A program made the translations under genes and the position numbers. The notes beneath the pieces were generated by a model. That model had not been told where the DNA came from, did no database searches, and worked only from the letters and a program-made list of their open reading frames with translations. Below are positions 9,092-18,743 of a stretch of 64,000 nt of DNA, piece after piece (positions within the stretch are counted from its first letter, which is position 1; every line of letters begins with the position of its first letter). The DNA comes from Septoria linicola. Lineage: Eukaryota; Ascomycota; Dothideomycetes; Mycosphaerellales; Mycosphaerellaceae. Location: assembly GCA_024114885.1 (NCBI GenBank), contig CP099424.1:744001-808000 (forward strand), in the 5' to 3' direction.

Positions 9092-11239
9092 ATGGCATCG
9101 CAGGTGGGCGGACAGCGACGACATGTCAACTTTTCTCGTCCGCAGCGCACGCCGAGCGTGAAGAGCGTTCAAAGCGAGGCCTCGACGGTCAACAGTCAAG
9201 CCATGAGTGTGCAGAGTCAGGCGCAGAGCGTGCGTAGTCAGGCTCCAAGTGTCATCAGCTATGCACCCAGCACCAGGAGCCAGGCGCCGAGCTTGAAGAG
9301 CACAACGAGTGCGAGGACCGACAAGAGCAGTGTGTCAACTATACGCAACGTGTTCTCGCGCTTCTCGAGCCGGTCGAGCGTCACGCCATCGATATCAGAG
9401 TCGGAGCAGGACGAGCCATACCGACCAGCGAAGGCGAAATTTGTGCAATACCATGTCACCAGCGATGACATCTCCACGCCCAGTGCACAGCGCCGACCGC
9501 AGCCGAATCGCATTCCTACCATGGATCAGCGTGCGCTACCACCCACGATACCAGAGCGAACGACTTCTCTAGCAGTGGAGCAGGCAGGGCACCGCAAAAC
9601 GCAGACGTGGCCTCCGAGCACGAGGGAGAGAAGAGCAGGAAGCTTCAAATTCGACACTGCGCCGACACTGACGAGAACGCCATGGGAAATTGACCGAGGC
9701 CGACCGGGCTCTAGATGGTCGCGTAGCACGGACAGAACACAGAATCAGCCACGTAAGATCTTTGTGCAACTGCCTCGAGAGATCTATCAATGTGTTTTGG
9801 ATAACCTGGAAGCTTCGCATACTCAGCATGAGACGCTTGATGTCCTTGCGCTGCGCAGAGATTTGCGCTCACTGTGTCTTGTGGACAAACGCTGGTCGGG
9901 CATTGCGAAAGAGCACATGTTCCGCGAGCTGTGGCTTCCCACAAACAAAGCTTCTGCTAAGAGAAGATTTTCCACGAGACAACCAAAGAGCAGGCTCAAG
10001 GTTTTGGTGGAGACCCTGCGCAAGACTTCTGGACTGGGATTCCTGGTACATCACATTCGGGTTGGGGCTGAGTTGGCACAAGAACTGGATGCTGAAGCAT
10101 TTGCGCCGTTCAAGAAAGACTCTGCATTGGACTCGCTGCAGCTGATTATTCGAGATTGCTACAACTTGGAGCATTTGAGCGGGTTTGTACTGCCGGCTAC
10201 AGAGTCGACGACACCGGTCCTTGAAGCGCTGGCCAGTCGCATCAGATTGAAATCGCACGCCTGGAGTCTCGACTCCACAAGAGCATTGCCAGGACTGGAG
10301 TACTTCATCTTCTGCCATGACGATTGGGTCAATCTGGAGACGTTGGCCATAGCTGCGGATCCTGGTGTCGATCTCGGCATAGGCACGATCTCGGCTGTCC
10401 TACACAGGCTTCACTCGTTGAAGCACCTCGCAATCTTTGGTCTGCACCGCTCGGACTTCCACAACAGCTCACTCGTTACACTGCCGCCTGTCAAATCTCT
10501 CCGGCTTGAGTGCCTGTCAGGCTTGACAGATCAAGGCGTCGAGCAATTGGCCTTCTCACGTCTCGCGCTCTCGCTCGAGCGTCTGACGCTTGTCGGACTG
10601 GAGATCCTCTCATTGCAAACGATACAAACATTGCTGTCTCACTTGACACGATTGAAGCGTTTCGCGATTTTGCAGGAGAGCTCACCAGAACCGCCAGATG
10701 GAATCACCTCAGCAGGCCGCATGATTGCATTGTCATCACCAAGCCTTCAGCACATACACTGGGACTGCCTTATTCCAGGCGAAGCGCTTTCTTACCTGGC
10801 TACTGCGATCTCTAACAACAAGTTCCCTCGCCTCGCTTCTGCTAAAGTGCCATGCGATTACGATGGTGTAATTCAGCAACTCTGTCGCCCAGTTCCACGC
10901 GAGAAACTCACAACGCAGGATCTGGAGTACCTTCATGAACGTACTTCTGGTCGATATGAGCGGAACCTGCGTGTGAGCCAGATACAAGCTCAAGTTCGCG
11001 TGCGAGAAAGCCGACAGCAGCCATCTTTCAACGTTGTTGTGGAAGATGAGCATGAACTGAAGGCCACACACACGATTGGCAGCTACCTGGGAAGTATGGA
11101 GAGCAAGATTGAATACCAACTCGATGCAGAAGTGGGGCCGAATGCTCTGCCAGAGTTTGATGATATTGCGCAGCCAGTGCAGATGGGCATCGAAGGAAGA
11201 AGAGTTGAAAGGAGGCTGGAGGCGGCCATGTTGTTCTAA
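9092..11239 (+). CDS. F-box/LRR-like protein with N-terminal heptad repeats
   Basis: Single exon, 715 aa from the ATG at 9092; the in-frame GTG at 9068 is not a likely start. Residues 1-190 are disordered and Ser/Gln/Arg-rich, with six tandem heptads at residues 29-70. At about residue 225 an F-box-like helix set begins (IFVQLPREIYQCVLDNL, then LRSLCLVDKRWSGIAKEHMFRELWL). After it come irregular leucine-rich repeat-like segments (LHRLHSLKHLAIFGL, SLERLTLVGLEIL, LTRLKRFAIL). F-box proteins bind Skp1 and carry substrates to SCF ubiquitin ligases; this role is inferred from family. The target is unknown. The C-terminal 120 residues are charged and lack motifs. This layout (long Ser-rich head, F-box, LRR) is common in Dothideomycete genomes. 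Confidence 0.72.
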   Translation: MASQVGGQRRHVNFSRPQRTPSVKSVQSEASTVNSQAMSVQSQAQSVRSQAPSVISYAPSTRSQAPSLKSTTSARTDKSSVSTIRNVFSRFSSRSSVTPSISESEQDEPYRPAKAKFVQYHVTSDDISTPSAQRRPQPNRIPTMDQRALPPTIPERTTSLAVEQAGHRKTQTWPPSTRERRAGSFKFDTAPTLTRTPWEIDRGRPGSRWSRSTDRTQNQPRKIFVQLPREIYQCVLDNLEASHTQHETLDVLALRRDLRSLCLVDKRWSGIAKEHMFRELWLPTNKASAKRRFSTRQPKSRLKVLVETLRKTSGLGFLVHHIRVGAELAQELDAEAFAPFKKDSALDSLQLIIRDCYNLEHLSGFVLPATESTTPVLEALASRIRLKSHAWSLDSTRALPGLEYFIFCHDDWVNLETLAIAADPGVDLGIGTISAVLHRLHSLKHLAIFGLHRSDFHNSSLVTLPPVKSLRLECLSGLTDQGVEQLAFSRLALSLERLTLVGLEILSLQTIQTLLSHLTRLKRFAILQESSPEPPDGITSAGRMIALSSPSLQHIHWDCLIPGEALSYLATAISNNKFPRLASAKVPCDYDGVIQQLCRPVPREKLTTQDLEYLHERTSGRYERNLRVSQIQAQVRVRESRQQPSFNVVVEDEHELKATHTIGSYLGSMESKIEYQLDAEVGPNALPEFDDIAQPVQMGIEGRRVERRLEAAMLF
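9176..9301 (+). repeat. Six tandem 7-residue coding repeats
   Basis: Residues 29-70 of the F-box protein are six consecutive heptads of the form (Q/E/Y)A-x-S-(V/T/L)-x-S, for example QAMSVQS, QAQSVRS, QAPSVIS, YAPSTRS, QAPSLKS. The period is exactly 21 bp. Ser and Gln are kept and the third and sixth positions vary. Confidence 0.85.
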
Positions 11240-11958
11240 AAGGTCTGCGCCAGACCGTGTGTTGATCGGAATGTACATATTGTAATTGGTTGTATGTGTT
11301 AGAGATACCCTGACGATGTGAATGAAGCTGTGTTCATCTCTTAGCCGCCTCTCACGACCTGCTACCGCGAGAACCTTGCGACAAACTATTACTGCTGCCG
11401 TCGCTATCCATGCCGCAGTGCTTAACACGAAACGAGCCACAAGCCTGTACAGCCGCACCCAGGGCTCTCCTTCAACTTCGGTACACTTCGCTTCAGGCAC
11501 GATCACCATGACTGATCCTTCGAGGCATTGCGCTGCACCGCATGTTGCACGAGCTCCGCCAAGACCAGCTCAGCCGCAGGAAGCTGGGGTTTCCATCCCC
11601 ATTTTGGTATATGTCGATCTACATACGCGAGGGGCCGCCCTGTCTTGGCTTTGGTATTAGCGAATGAGCTTGGTTTGGAAGCGAAAGCGAAGCGGCCCAT
11701 ATTCGTGTGGCTTGCTACCTGCTGTCTCAAAGGTGCAGAGAGATGATCTTGAGTCGAAACTGGCGTGGTGCTTGAGTGCACAGCCTGAACAGTGCATGTT
11801 CATGCGATGGGTGAAGGAATCTGGTGCTATAAAGTCGCGTCCCGCTTGAGTGAAGTAGTGATATTTTTGAAGGCACTGCCTACGCTAAGCAAGAAATAAC
11901 CCCCGCAAGATACATTCACCGCTCAGCAAGACCGCAAACAAGACGCGACTCAGTCAAG
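11240..11958. other. Intergenic with one unsupported 112-codon frame
   Basis: A frame at 11322-11660 (plus) starts with an ATG and a basic, Ser/Arg-rich N-terminus like a mitochondrial presequence, but then loses coding character and overlaps other frames. It could be a decayed gene or chance. The right part holds the promoter of the next gene, with a TATAAA at 11828-11833. Confidence 0.35.
11828..11833 (+). promoter_or_regulatory. Candidate TATA box of the GPI-protein gene
   Basis: TATAAA stands 126 bp upstream of the start codon at 11959, a normal spacing for fungal cell-surface genes. Confidence 0.4.
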
Positions 11959-12828
11959 ATGTTGCGCGCCACTTTCGCCCTCCTCCCTCTCCTGCTGGCT
12001 CAGCTCGCCACAGCAACCGGTGAGGTCCTAGCCAAGCAAGCACTGGTAGACCGATCCATCAACAAGAACTCGGCCCGGCTGCTCTTCAATCGCCAATCCT
12101 GCAGCTCCGGTTCTGTCTGCGGCGATGGTTGTATTCCATCCTCGTCCTCCTGCTGCAGCCAGGTTCTAGGCGAATCCTGCCCGTCAGGCTACTACTGCGA
12201 CACTCTAGGCTGCTGCGAGACAGGCGAGTCCTGCTCTGGTCTAAGCGACGAGTGCGCGGGCGATGGCGTCCGATGCGGAGATGATTGTCTTCAACCTGGA
12301 ACTCCGTGCACTTCATCCACTGGAATTTCTGCCCCGTCTCTCAGCACTGCTGTGCCATCTGCTACCGTCACGTCCGGAGGCAGCGGCACAGGTTCGACTT
12401 GTCGAGCTGGAGAGGAAGCTTGCGATAGTCTATGCATCCCTGTCGGCACTGTGTGCTGTGGCAACGGATACTATTGCGAGGCGGGTGAAGTTTGTATTGC
12501 CGGAGGAAGATGCCAGTTTGGAAGCTCTGGCGGCGGATCTGGAGGATCTTTCACTTCCGCGACGAGCAGCAGCTTCTCCTTCTCAACACCCACCACGAGC
12601 AGCAGCTTCTCATTCACGACTCCTACCAGGTCTTCGGCTTCAATTGCGTCGTCTGGTACAACAGTAGTGACACCCACGGCAGTTTCTGGAGGTGATGGAG
12701 GATCTTCATCTGGCTCTGGATCGACTGAGTCGAGCACTGGTGCTGCACCGAGGAGCTTTGATCTTGCTGCATCGGTCGTTATGGGAGGCTTCATGCTGGT
12801 GGGCATCGTGGTAATGGCTGGCTTGTAG
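11959..12828 (+). CDS. Cysteine-rich GPI-anchored cell-surface protein
   Basis: Single exon, 289 aa. Residues 1-19 form a signal peptide (MLRATFALLPLLLAQLATA). Residues 51-110 and 144-187 hold two Cys-rich modules with patterns such as CSSGSVCGDGC, CCGNGYYCEAGEVC and many CC pairs, resembling the small disulfide modules of fungal surface proteins. A Ser/Thr/Gly-rich stalk follows, with a near repeat of SSSFSF(S/T)TPT at about residues 200-225. The tail (APRSFDLAASVVMGGFMLVGIVVMAGL) has a small-residue omega region and a C-terminal hydrophobic helix, the signal for GPI anchoring. A cell-wall or host-surface role is inferred; no enzyme domain is visible. The stop at 12826-12828 directly follows the hydrophobic tail. 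Confidence 0.8.
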   Translation: MLRATFALLPLLLAQLATATGEVLAKQALVDRSINKNSARLLFNRQSCSSGSVCGDGCIPSSSSCCSQVLGESCPSGYYCDTLGCCETGESCSGLSDECAGDGVRCGDDCLQPGTPCTSSTGISAPSLSTAVPSATVTSGGSGTGSTCRAGEEACDSLCIPVGTVCCGNGYYCEAGEVCIAGGRCQFGSSGGGSGGSFTSATSSSFSFSTPTTSSSFSFTTPTRSSASIASSGTTVVTPTAVSGGDGGSSSGSGSTESSTGAAPRSFDLAASVVMGGFMLVGIVVMAGL

Positions 12829-13847
12829 ATTATGCCAGACGAGTGCAGAAGGAGAGAGGACATATACCCCCGAACGAGAGCAACGACTAATGTATTGGAC
12901 GATTGAGAGCTAGCTTATCTAGATATGTTAAGATCTGCTTTGGACACTTTGCTTCCCGTCCGCTTTTGTGACTTCTTCCTCCTTCCACTTGCTGGAGCTG
13001 GGAGAACGCCGCTTCACGACCAGATTTCTGGGCCCGCATGAGTGTTCAAAAGTGGCTATGCACGGTGTAATAAGCCATTGTCGCGCAGTTGCTGCTTTAT
13101 AGCAGCGCCTCACGGTCCCAGTCATGTTCGTATCTCTATGGATCAGCGAGCGGGCTGAGCATGCGATATCTAACAGAACAGAAGTATGCGATTGGAATCC
13201 GACAACCGCTTGTCAATCTCACGCGTGGTAAATGCTGGTCATTCTGATCATCTTCCATTGACATTGCACTACATACGAAGCAGACTGCGCATCACTTAAC
13301 AGCTGTTTCAGTCGAACGATTGTGTAATTGACAAACACTCCTTACCCGACTAATTAAGCAGTCAATGGTGTCGGCAACCAGGCAGTCAGGATGACACTAA
13401 ATCGAATGTTCGGGGGTAAAACCAGGCGATTGCTCGATCAATCTCTGGATTGGGTCGTGTTTGCAGAATCTAGCTAATCCAACGATTCACGATTTCGAGC
13501 GTCACATCCGGCCAACTATCCTATAAGCTCGTAAGTATAACCATGGATTGACAGATACTTGGACTATCTATTCAGAAAATACGCTGTTGCCGTTGTTGAA
13601 CCGTCACCGTCGTCCCACTAATAGATTTAGTAAACCCTAACCAAGGGGCACGAAGAGAGTCCCTCACTTAACTGAAGAGACTAGTCGATTGCTTACTGCC
13701 ACATTCAATCAATCAGTGAGACACGTTGGCTTAATGATCAGACAGTCAGTTATCAATTATAATTAAACGCTGTAATATCGGCCAGACAGCCTTTTCGCAT
13801 TCAGACAATTGACTGGTTGCCTATTGCGCAGTCTGGTAGCAAGCACT
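12829..13847. other. 1.0-kb AT-richer convergent spacer
   Basis: Two genes end into this region. From about 13130 to 13810 it is clearly richer in A and T than its surroundings (for example around 13748-13775) and has almost no open frames. One TAAACCCTAACC at 13631-13642 resembles a telomere unit but stands alone. I see no terminal inverted repeats, coding remnant or RNA gene. Confidence 0.4.
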
Positions 13848-15174
13848 TCATCTCTGCACCTCCGAGCCATAAAGCTCCCCAGGCGGAAGCTTTTGCTCCG
13901 CATACAGTTCACCCGGCTTCCCTTGGGCATCCTCTAGCTCTGGCAACTCTCCACTATCAATCTCTGGTTTCTTGTCGTATGAATGCAATTCTTGAACAGC
14001 ATTCCCATCTGCTTGTGCAGGCAAGTCCTTTTCATCAGTAGGCTCAGACATATTCATGGTGGCCGTCCTGGCCCTTTTCTGCTTTCGTCGTCGCATGAAG
14101 AAACAGAACACGGCCCCTGCAAGCAGAACAACGCCAGCAACAACACCGATTACAATTCCTGCAATGGTGCCGCCGGATAGAGAGGCCTTGGCGCGTAGTT
14201 CTTCTAGCGGAGTGCCGGATGGCAAAGCTGGCGCTGTCACACTGCCTTCGCTGACGTCTCGAGCTCGCAGGCATGATAATGTGCTGTTGGCCACACTTCG
14301 GGAACTCGTGCGCTCGGCATGAGCGACAGAGAAGTAGACTGATAGTACAGGGTATGTGCTTGTGAGCGCCAGATTGTAATTGTCGAGCGTGAACGGAACG
14401 AGTCTGGTCTGGACATTTGAAAATCTCTGGCTGTCGGCAGTCAAAGAGCAGCCGTTATCGAGGATAGACTCGTTGAAGCCAGTGAGAGCTGCGATGCGTT
14501 AGCTTGGGAAGTCTATGGAAGATGAACTACTCATCCATAGTGCTAATGGAAGCATTCTGCCCTTGCCCAGGCTGTCCATTCCCAAGCTCTACTGAACACT
14601 GGGAAGCCCACGTTCCGTCATCGTTTGTCAAGTCGGCCTGAATATAGGTACACAATGTAGGCAACACTCCAGCTGTCAGGTTTCGATACGGCGGCGGAGA
14701 ACTGTAGGTTGTCCACAACTGGGCACTATTTGATGCTCTCTTCCGCAGTTCTGCCTGACACTCGTTCGATAAAGTGCTGCCACATCTTCCATCATCATCT
14801 TGCGCAAGTCGCAATGTGTTTTCTGGCAAGTTGCCGAACCGAACTGTGCAGACATCGTAGAGGATTCCGAGATCGTCGCTATAGTTCTGGCCAGCAGTGT
14901 CATACCAAAGGCTGGTCTGCACGTTGGCTCCAATGGCCGCGACCGTGATCGCCCACGAGGGGTCGGGCACATTGACCACACGGGAGCCTTGTGATGCAAC
15001 GCTGGTGTTTCTGGGTAGAGGCCAATCAACTGGGAACGTAACGATCTCAGACGCATTCGCCGAGGATATCGTGCTGTTGCATAGCGTCGGACCAGTGCTG
15101 TTGCTACTCGCTTGTGCTTGGACCTTGTGGACTGTGAAGGTGAGAATCTGGATGACTGTTAGGGAGTTTCGCAT
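13848..15174 (-). CDS. Single-pass membrane glycoprotein (cell-wall-sensor-like)
   Basis: The start is the ATG at 15174 (the longer frame begins with GTG). The N-terminus is a signal peptide (MRNSLTVIQILTFTVHKVQAQ). The extracellular part has many N-glycosylation sequons and paired Cys. Near the C-terminus a single membrane helix (TIAGIVIGVVAGVVLLAGAV) is followed by RRRKQKR and an acidic tail with repeated P(G)GELY motifs. This plan matches fungal wall-stress-sensor-like proteins, though no WSC domain is visible. The two coding parts meet near 14430-14531. The GT donor at 14530 paired with the AG at 14432-14431 gives a 100-nt in-phase intron. Paired with the better-looking AG at 14490-14489, which keeps more plausible protein, it is out of phase. 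The junction is unresolved. Confidence 0.6.
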
Positions 15175-15734
15175 CTTGTGTGAGATAGAAGGTGGATGCA
15201 GCACGTCTTGCTAGCCATGACGGAACCATATGTGTTCTATGTACATTCGCATGTGCGGCAGGGCAGGTGCCATAGTGCTGTAGGATCATGGCTAGTTGAG
15301 CCGCTCCTTGATTTGGCACAGCCACGCGACGATCTTTTAGGGCAAGCTTTGCACCTTAGAGATTCTCGACTGTTGTTCTGCAGCTTCGATGCCGTCCGTG
15401 AGCACAGAATTGTTGTGAAGGACACGATGACATTACTGATGTTGACAATGCGAGCACCGGCATAATACTTGTCGTTCTTAGTCAGAAAGCCAGTCTCACG
15501 AAAGGTCCAGACGCTCTCAGCGATCCTTCGACATGCGAGCTGTTCAGCCGCGCCGATCTGTTCGAGGCTATGTCATTGCAATGATTTAAGGTTTCTGTGA
15601 TCCACGTCCGTTAGAGCCGCTATGCGGAAGTGACTGCGCATTGGTTCCAAAATGGTGAATGAGCTAGATTAAGAGATTCGGACGAAAAGCCCTTTGTATA
15701 GAGAGGAAGCTCTGGCTAGAAGTTGCGCTCGCCC
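15175..15734. other. 560-bp intergenic
   Basis: It holds the promoter of the membrane glycoprotein gene and the 3' end of the transporter gene, both on the minus strand. Frames of up to about 90 codons on both strands overlap and show nothing recognisable. Confidence 0.35.
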
Positions 15735-17167
15735 TCATCCGTTGAATGGCGTCTTCTGGTCTATGCCCATAAATGATGGGAAGAAGGTGTAGGTCAACAG
15801 GAAAACTGCGATCAAGGTTCCCGCGAGTGCCAGTCCCTTTGCTCGTGCAGGGTTGTTCTGGCGCATCTGCGCGATAGCCAACTGAGAGTCTCGCAAACCG
15901 TTCTTGACGCCGTCTGCACCTAACTTGTACCAGACAAGGCCTCCGAGCGCAATAGAGTAGCCAAAGAACTGGAGAGGCGCCACAGGATCGTGGAAGATGA
16001 CCATTGAAGCGACCACAAGGAGGATATCCTTGAGGACACCAGAGAGGGTGAGGACGACAGCCGAAGTTTTGCCAATCTTTGATCATTAGCTTATGCAGGC
16101 AAACACAGTGAAATTCACGACTCACCAAGAAGACCACGGAAACGTTCAGTCCAAAAGCAACTGCAGCATTGAGAATGAGAGTGATCACACCAACGCCATA
16201 GATATCGCTCATGCCCATCTTGGGAAGCTCAATGAATAGTGTGAAGACACCGTTGATGACCGCGCAGGCGGGAGCATAGTAGTAAAGCGAAACGAGTGGG
16301 TCCATCTTGAACTCTGGAGCAGACAGGATGCGCTGCACCATGACCAGGCGAACTGCCTCGAAGACAATGCCAGCCATTTGGACTATACTTTTATAAGCTC
16401 ATGATGCAGTCTAGCCGGTAGAGGGTATTCTTACTGAGGAACCCAATCATGACGAACTGAATCTCACCGTAAGAGGCGATGATCACACCGACCATGATCG
16501 CTGAGACATTGACTAGCTTCTTCATGTCTGGAGGAGAGATTCCGAACGCCCAAGTAGCAAGCAAGGTCGCGATTGCGTTCGATGCCTGGTGTTGTTAGCG
16601 GACGATACGCAAGTTCGGAGATGGCAACTCGACATACCTTCAGCATTTGAATGAAGGAAACACTCAAGTACATGTAGGCGACATTGCCGCAGATCAAGCT
16701 GAAACTGAAGAACAAACCGATTGGCAGGATAGCTCTGGTGTAGGTCTCACGGTTCATAGGCACTTTGTGTCGGGAGTCCAGAACAGTAGTGAATTTTGCG
16801 AGACCTTGCGTGACTACAGTAGCGAATGCCATATGCCATGTCGTCAGGAATAGCGGAAACTCTGCTGGGCATTAGCGAAAAGTGTAAGGCTGAACACTGC
16901 TCGAAGGATCTTACCAAACTTGGCGGTATGCAGGACCCATTTGTTGAATAGAATGACACTTCCAGACAGCGCGATCCATAGTCTGTAGAAGGATTAGAAG
17001 CATTCCTTCCGCCTTTCGAAACGTTCGGTACCGTACGCAATGTAGAATGCTGGGTGGAGGTCCTTTTTAGGTGCCTCGAGCTTGGCAGTCGATGGCGCTG
17101 TGGCCTCGCCGCCTTCAAGCTTTCGATCCCCGTCGCCCGACATTCTGATATCGTTCTTGGATGACAT
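15735..17167 (-). CDS. Triose-phosphate/nucleotide-sugar transporter family (DMT superfamily)
   Basis: Six exons give 391 aa: 17167-17037, 16982-16915, 16864-16638, 16585-16435, 16382-16126 and 16076-15735. All five introns are 49-54 nt with GT-AG ends, and the phases close exactly. The protein has about ten membrane helices and the hallmarks of the TPT/SLC35E family: a first helix ending in FNKWVLHTAKF, the TTWHMAFAT segment, the FIQMLKASNAIATLL segment (VSFIQMLKA is typical), and GVLKDILLVVASMVIF near the end. Such transporters exchange sugar phosphates, nucleotide sugars or phosphoenolpyruvate across Golgi/ER membranes in fungi. The precise substrate cannot be deduced. Intron 2 has two possible in-frame acceptors that differ by one residue. 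Confidence 0.88.
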
Positions 17168-17532
17168 TTCGTCTTGGTGAAGGAGAGGGAGATGGATGTC
17201 GGCGGTTTTGAGAAAACATGGAAAGGAGGTTCAGGGTAGAGGCGTTCGGAAAAAGCAAGGATCTGATTGGAGCGTCGGTCCGCATGGAGAAATCTTGCGC
17301 CTGAAACAAGTCGTGATGAAACTTGACGCGTGTGTTGTACATCACCATCTCTGTTCCCTGCACGCGCGGATTTATTCGCGGATAAGATCGGGCACGACGC
17401 GTCTTTGCTGTTACTACCTCCTATGGTCTCGCTATCACTGATTCCATACGCTAGGCACCCCAATGTCTCTTCTAGCAGGCTCAGCGAACAACCACATATC
17501 AACCAAGCGCCGCTGCACCTTCTCAAAGAGCT
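17168..17532. other. Intergenic between transporter start and HeLo gene end
   Basis: This 365-bp stretch contains the transporter promoter and the 3' end of the HeLo gene, both on the minus strand. Nothing else is visible. Confidence 0.35.
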
Positions 17533-18372
17533 TCAATCGTCAAAAACAGATTTGCCACCATACGAATTGCCATTCGATTGGCGAGACCCATCAGCTGCAC
17601 TGATTTTGTCGTAATTGAAAGTTCCCTTCAAGAAACGCCCTTTGTAGTTCTTTGCAACATGTTCTCCATTGCTCTGCCGAGCAGTCCCGATTGTACTGAT
17701 GTTGCGGAAAGTGTACTTGGAGCCAGCACCGACTTCTTGCAATCCAGCCAGGAGCTTTGGGAACACTTCCTCCGCCGCTTCATGCAAGATCTGCCTGCCT
17801 GGCCCATTGTTGACGAGCTCTGGCTGTTGGACAAGGTCTTGAGCGTCACGTCTCGCAACTTGCATCTGCTGTTCTTGAGCAGCCGGGAAGAGGTCGATCA
17901 GCTCATCGACAAGCTTTGACTGATTATTTGCTAGACGATTGAATCTCTTCTCATCGTGCAGAGCCCAACGCGCCTTCTTGAGTACGGATGAGCTTTCCTG
18001 TCGAGTCTCTGCCAGTGTACGAACTCGTGAGACCAAAGCTGCAACGGGTATATTGTTCTCTTGATTGTCGGCGGTGATTGGCCCCTGCTTGTACTGCTTG
18101 GAGATCGACTGCGCATCCTCAAAATTCGCCTCAATCTCTCCAAGCAGTTCCTCAAATTTGTCTGCATCCGAGGTCACAGAGAGCATGGCAAGCTCATTCG
18201 AATCCCTCCAGCGTGCGAGCCGGAGCTGGCTCAAGCTGAGCTTGAGCGCAATTTGATTGTAGGTTCTACCGTAGGATGCGCCGGACTCAATGAGCCCAAA
18301 TGTGTTGATGGTGGTGTCAACGAGGCTGACGAGTGCCACGCCGCCAACAGCAAGTCCTGCTGCTTCGGCCAT
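17533..18372 (-). CDS. HeLo-domain protein with C-terminal HET-s-like amyloid repeats
   Basis: Single exon, 279 aa. Residues 1 to about 215 match the HeLo domain of HET-s/HET-S and related fungal death effectors: the first 30 residues (MAEAAGLAVGGVALVSLVDT, then TFGLIESG) form the expected hydrophobic first helix, followed by the QLRLARW segment and a helical bundle. Residues 217-279 carry two pseudo-repeats 32 residues apart: GTARQSNGEHVAKNYKG and DGSRQSNGNSYGGKS. The second closely resembles the second amyloid repeat of HET-s (SRVLIGNEYGGKGFWD), and the protein ends with an aromatic/acidic tail (VFDD), as HET-s does. HET-s family HeLo domains become membrane-active when the C-terminal beta-solenoid templates, usually from an NLR partner. 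No NLR is in the window. Function is inferred from family; I know of no report on this gene. Confidence 0.85.
   Translation of the reverse strand: MAEAAGLAVGGVALVSLVDTTINTFGLIESGASYGRTYNQIALKLSLSQLRLARWRDSNELAMLSVTSDADKFEELLGEIEANFEDAQSISKQYKQGPITADNQENNIPVAALVSRVRTLAETRQESSSVLKKARWALHDEKRFNRLANNQSKLVDELIDLFPAAQEQQMQVARRDAQDLVQQPELVNNGPGRQILHEAAEEVFPKLLAGLQEVGAGSKYTFRNISTIGTARQSNGEHVAKNYKGRFLKGTFNYDKISAADGSRQSNGNSYGGKSVFDD
17551..17703 (-). repeat. Two HET-s-type amyloid signalling pseudo-repeats (HRAM)
   Basis: Repeat 1 is residues 224-245 and repeat 2 residues 253-274 of the HeLo protein. Both share (A/S)RQSNG(E/N) at equivalent positions and are joined by a short linker (RFLKGTF). HET-s itself has two 21-residue repeats that form one beta-solenoid turn each rung pair. 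Confidence 0.75.
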
Positions 18373-18743
18373 TAGGAGTTGTGAGATATTGGCAGACAGA
18401 GTGATCTTCTACACCTTATAGTACAAGCTACGAGGCTGAGACGCCAGCGAGACACGTCTGAGGCCGCCAGTGGTGGGTGTGGTCGCCCTTTATGGAGCAC
18501 AGAGCATAGCCGCCGCCACTACACCACAGAGCTGCGAGCCCCGCCATAGCCTTGTGCACTCGACCGAAACACCGTTATTCGCAAACAACACCACAAGACA
18601 CTTCAAGGTGAAAGCAAAATAGTCGGCCTTGTGCAGAAAGTTAATAGCAACGTTGCGATCCAATTCTCCCTACATCTACCATGCTATAAAGAAACATCTA
18701 ACTTGTAGAAATGCAATGCACGCTCGCTCAACACCTCCTAATG
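18373..18743. other. Intergenic between HeLo promoter and NRPS 3' end
   Basis: The 371 bp hold the HeLo gene promoter and the NRPS terminator region. No open frame of note, no repeat seen. Confidence 0.35.

Noticed and set aside
10736..11509. 257-codon minus frame over the end of the F-box gene
   Set aside because: Antisense shadow of a well-supported gene; no ATG-linked domain or signal.
13631..13642. TAAACCCTAACC, telomere-like
   Set aside because: A single unit without tandem copies; the surrounding genes are internal chromosomal genes. Chance match.
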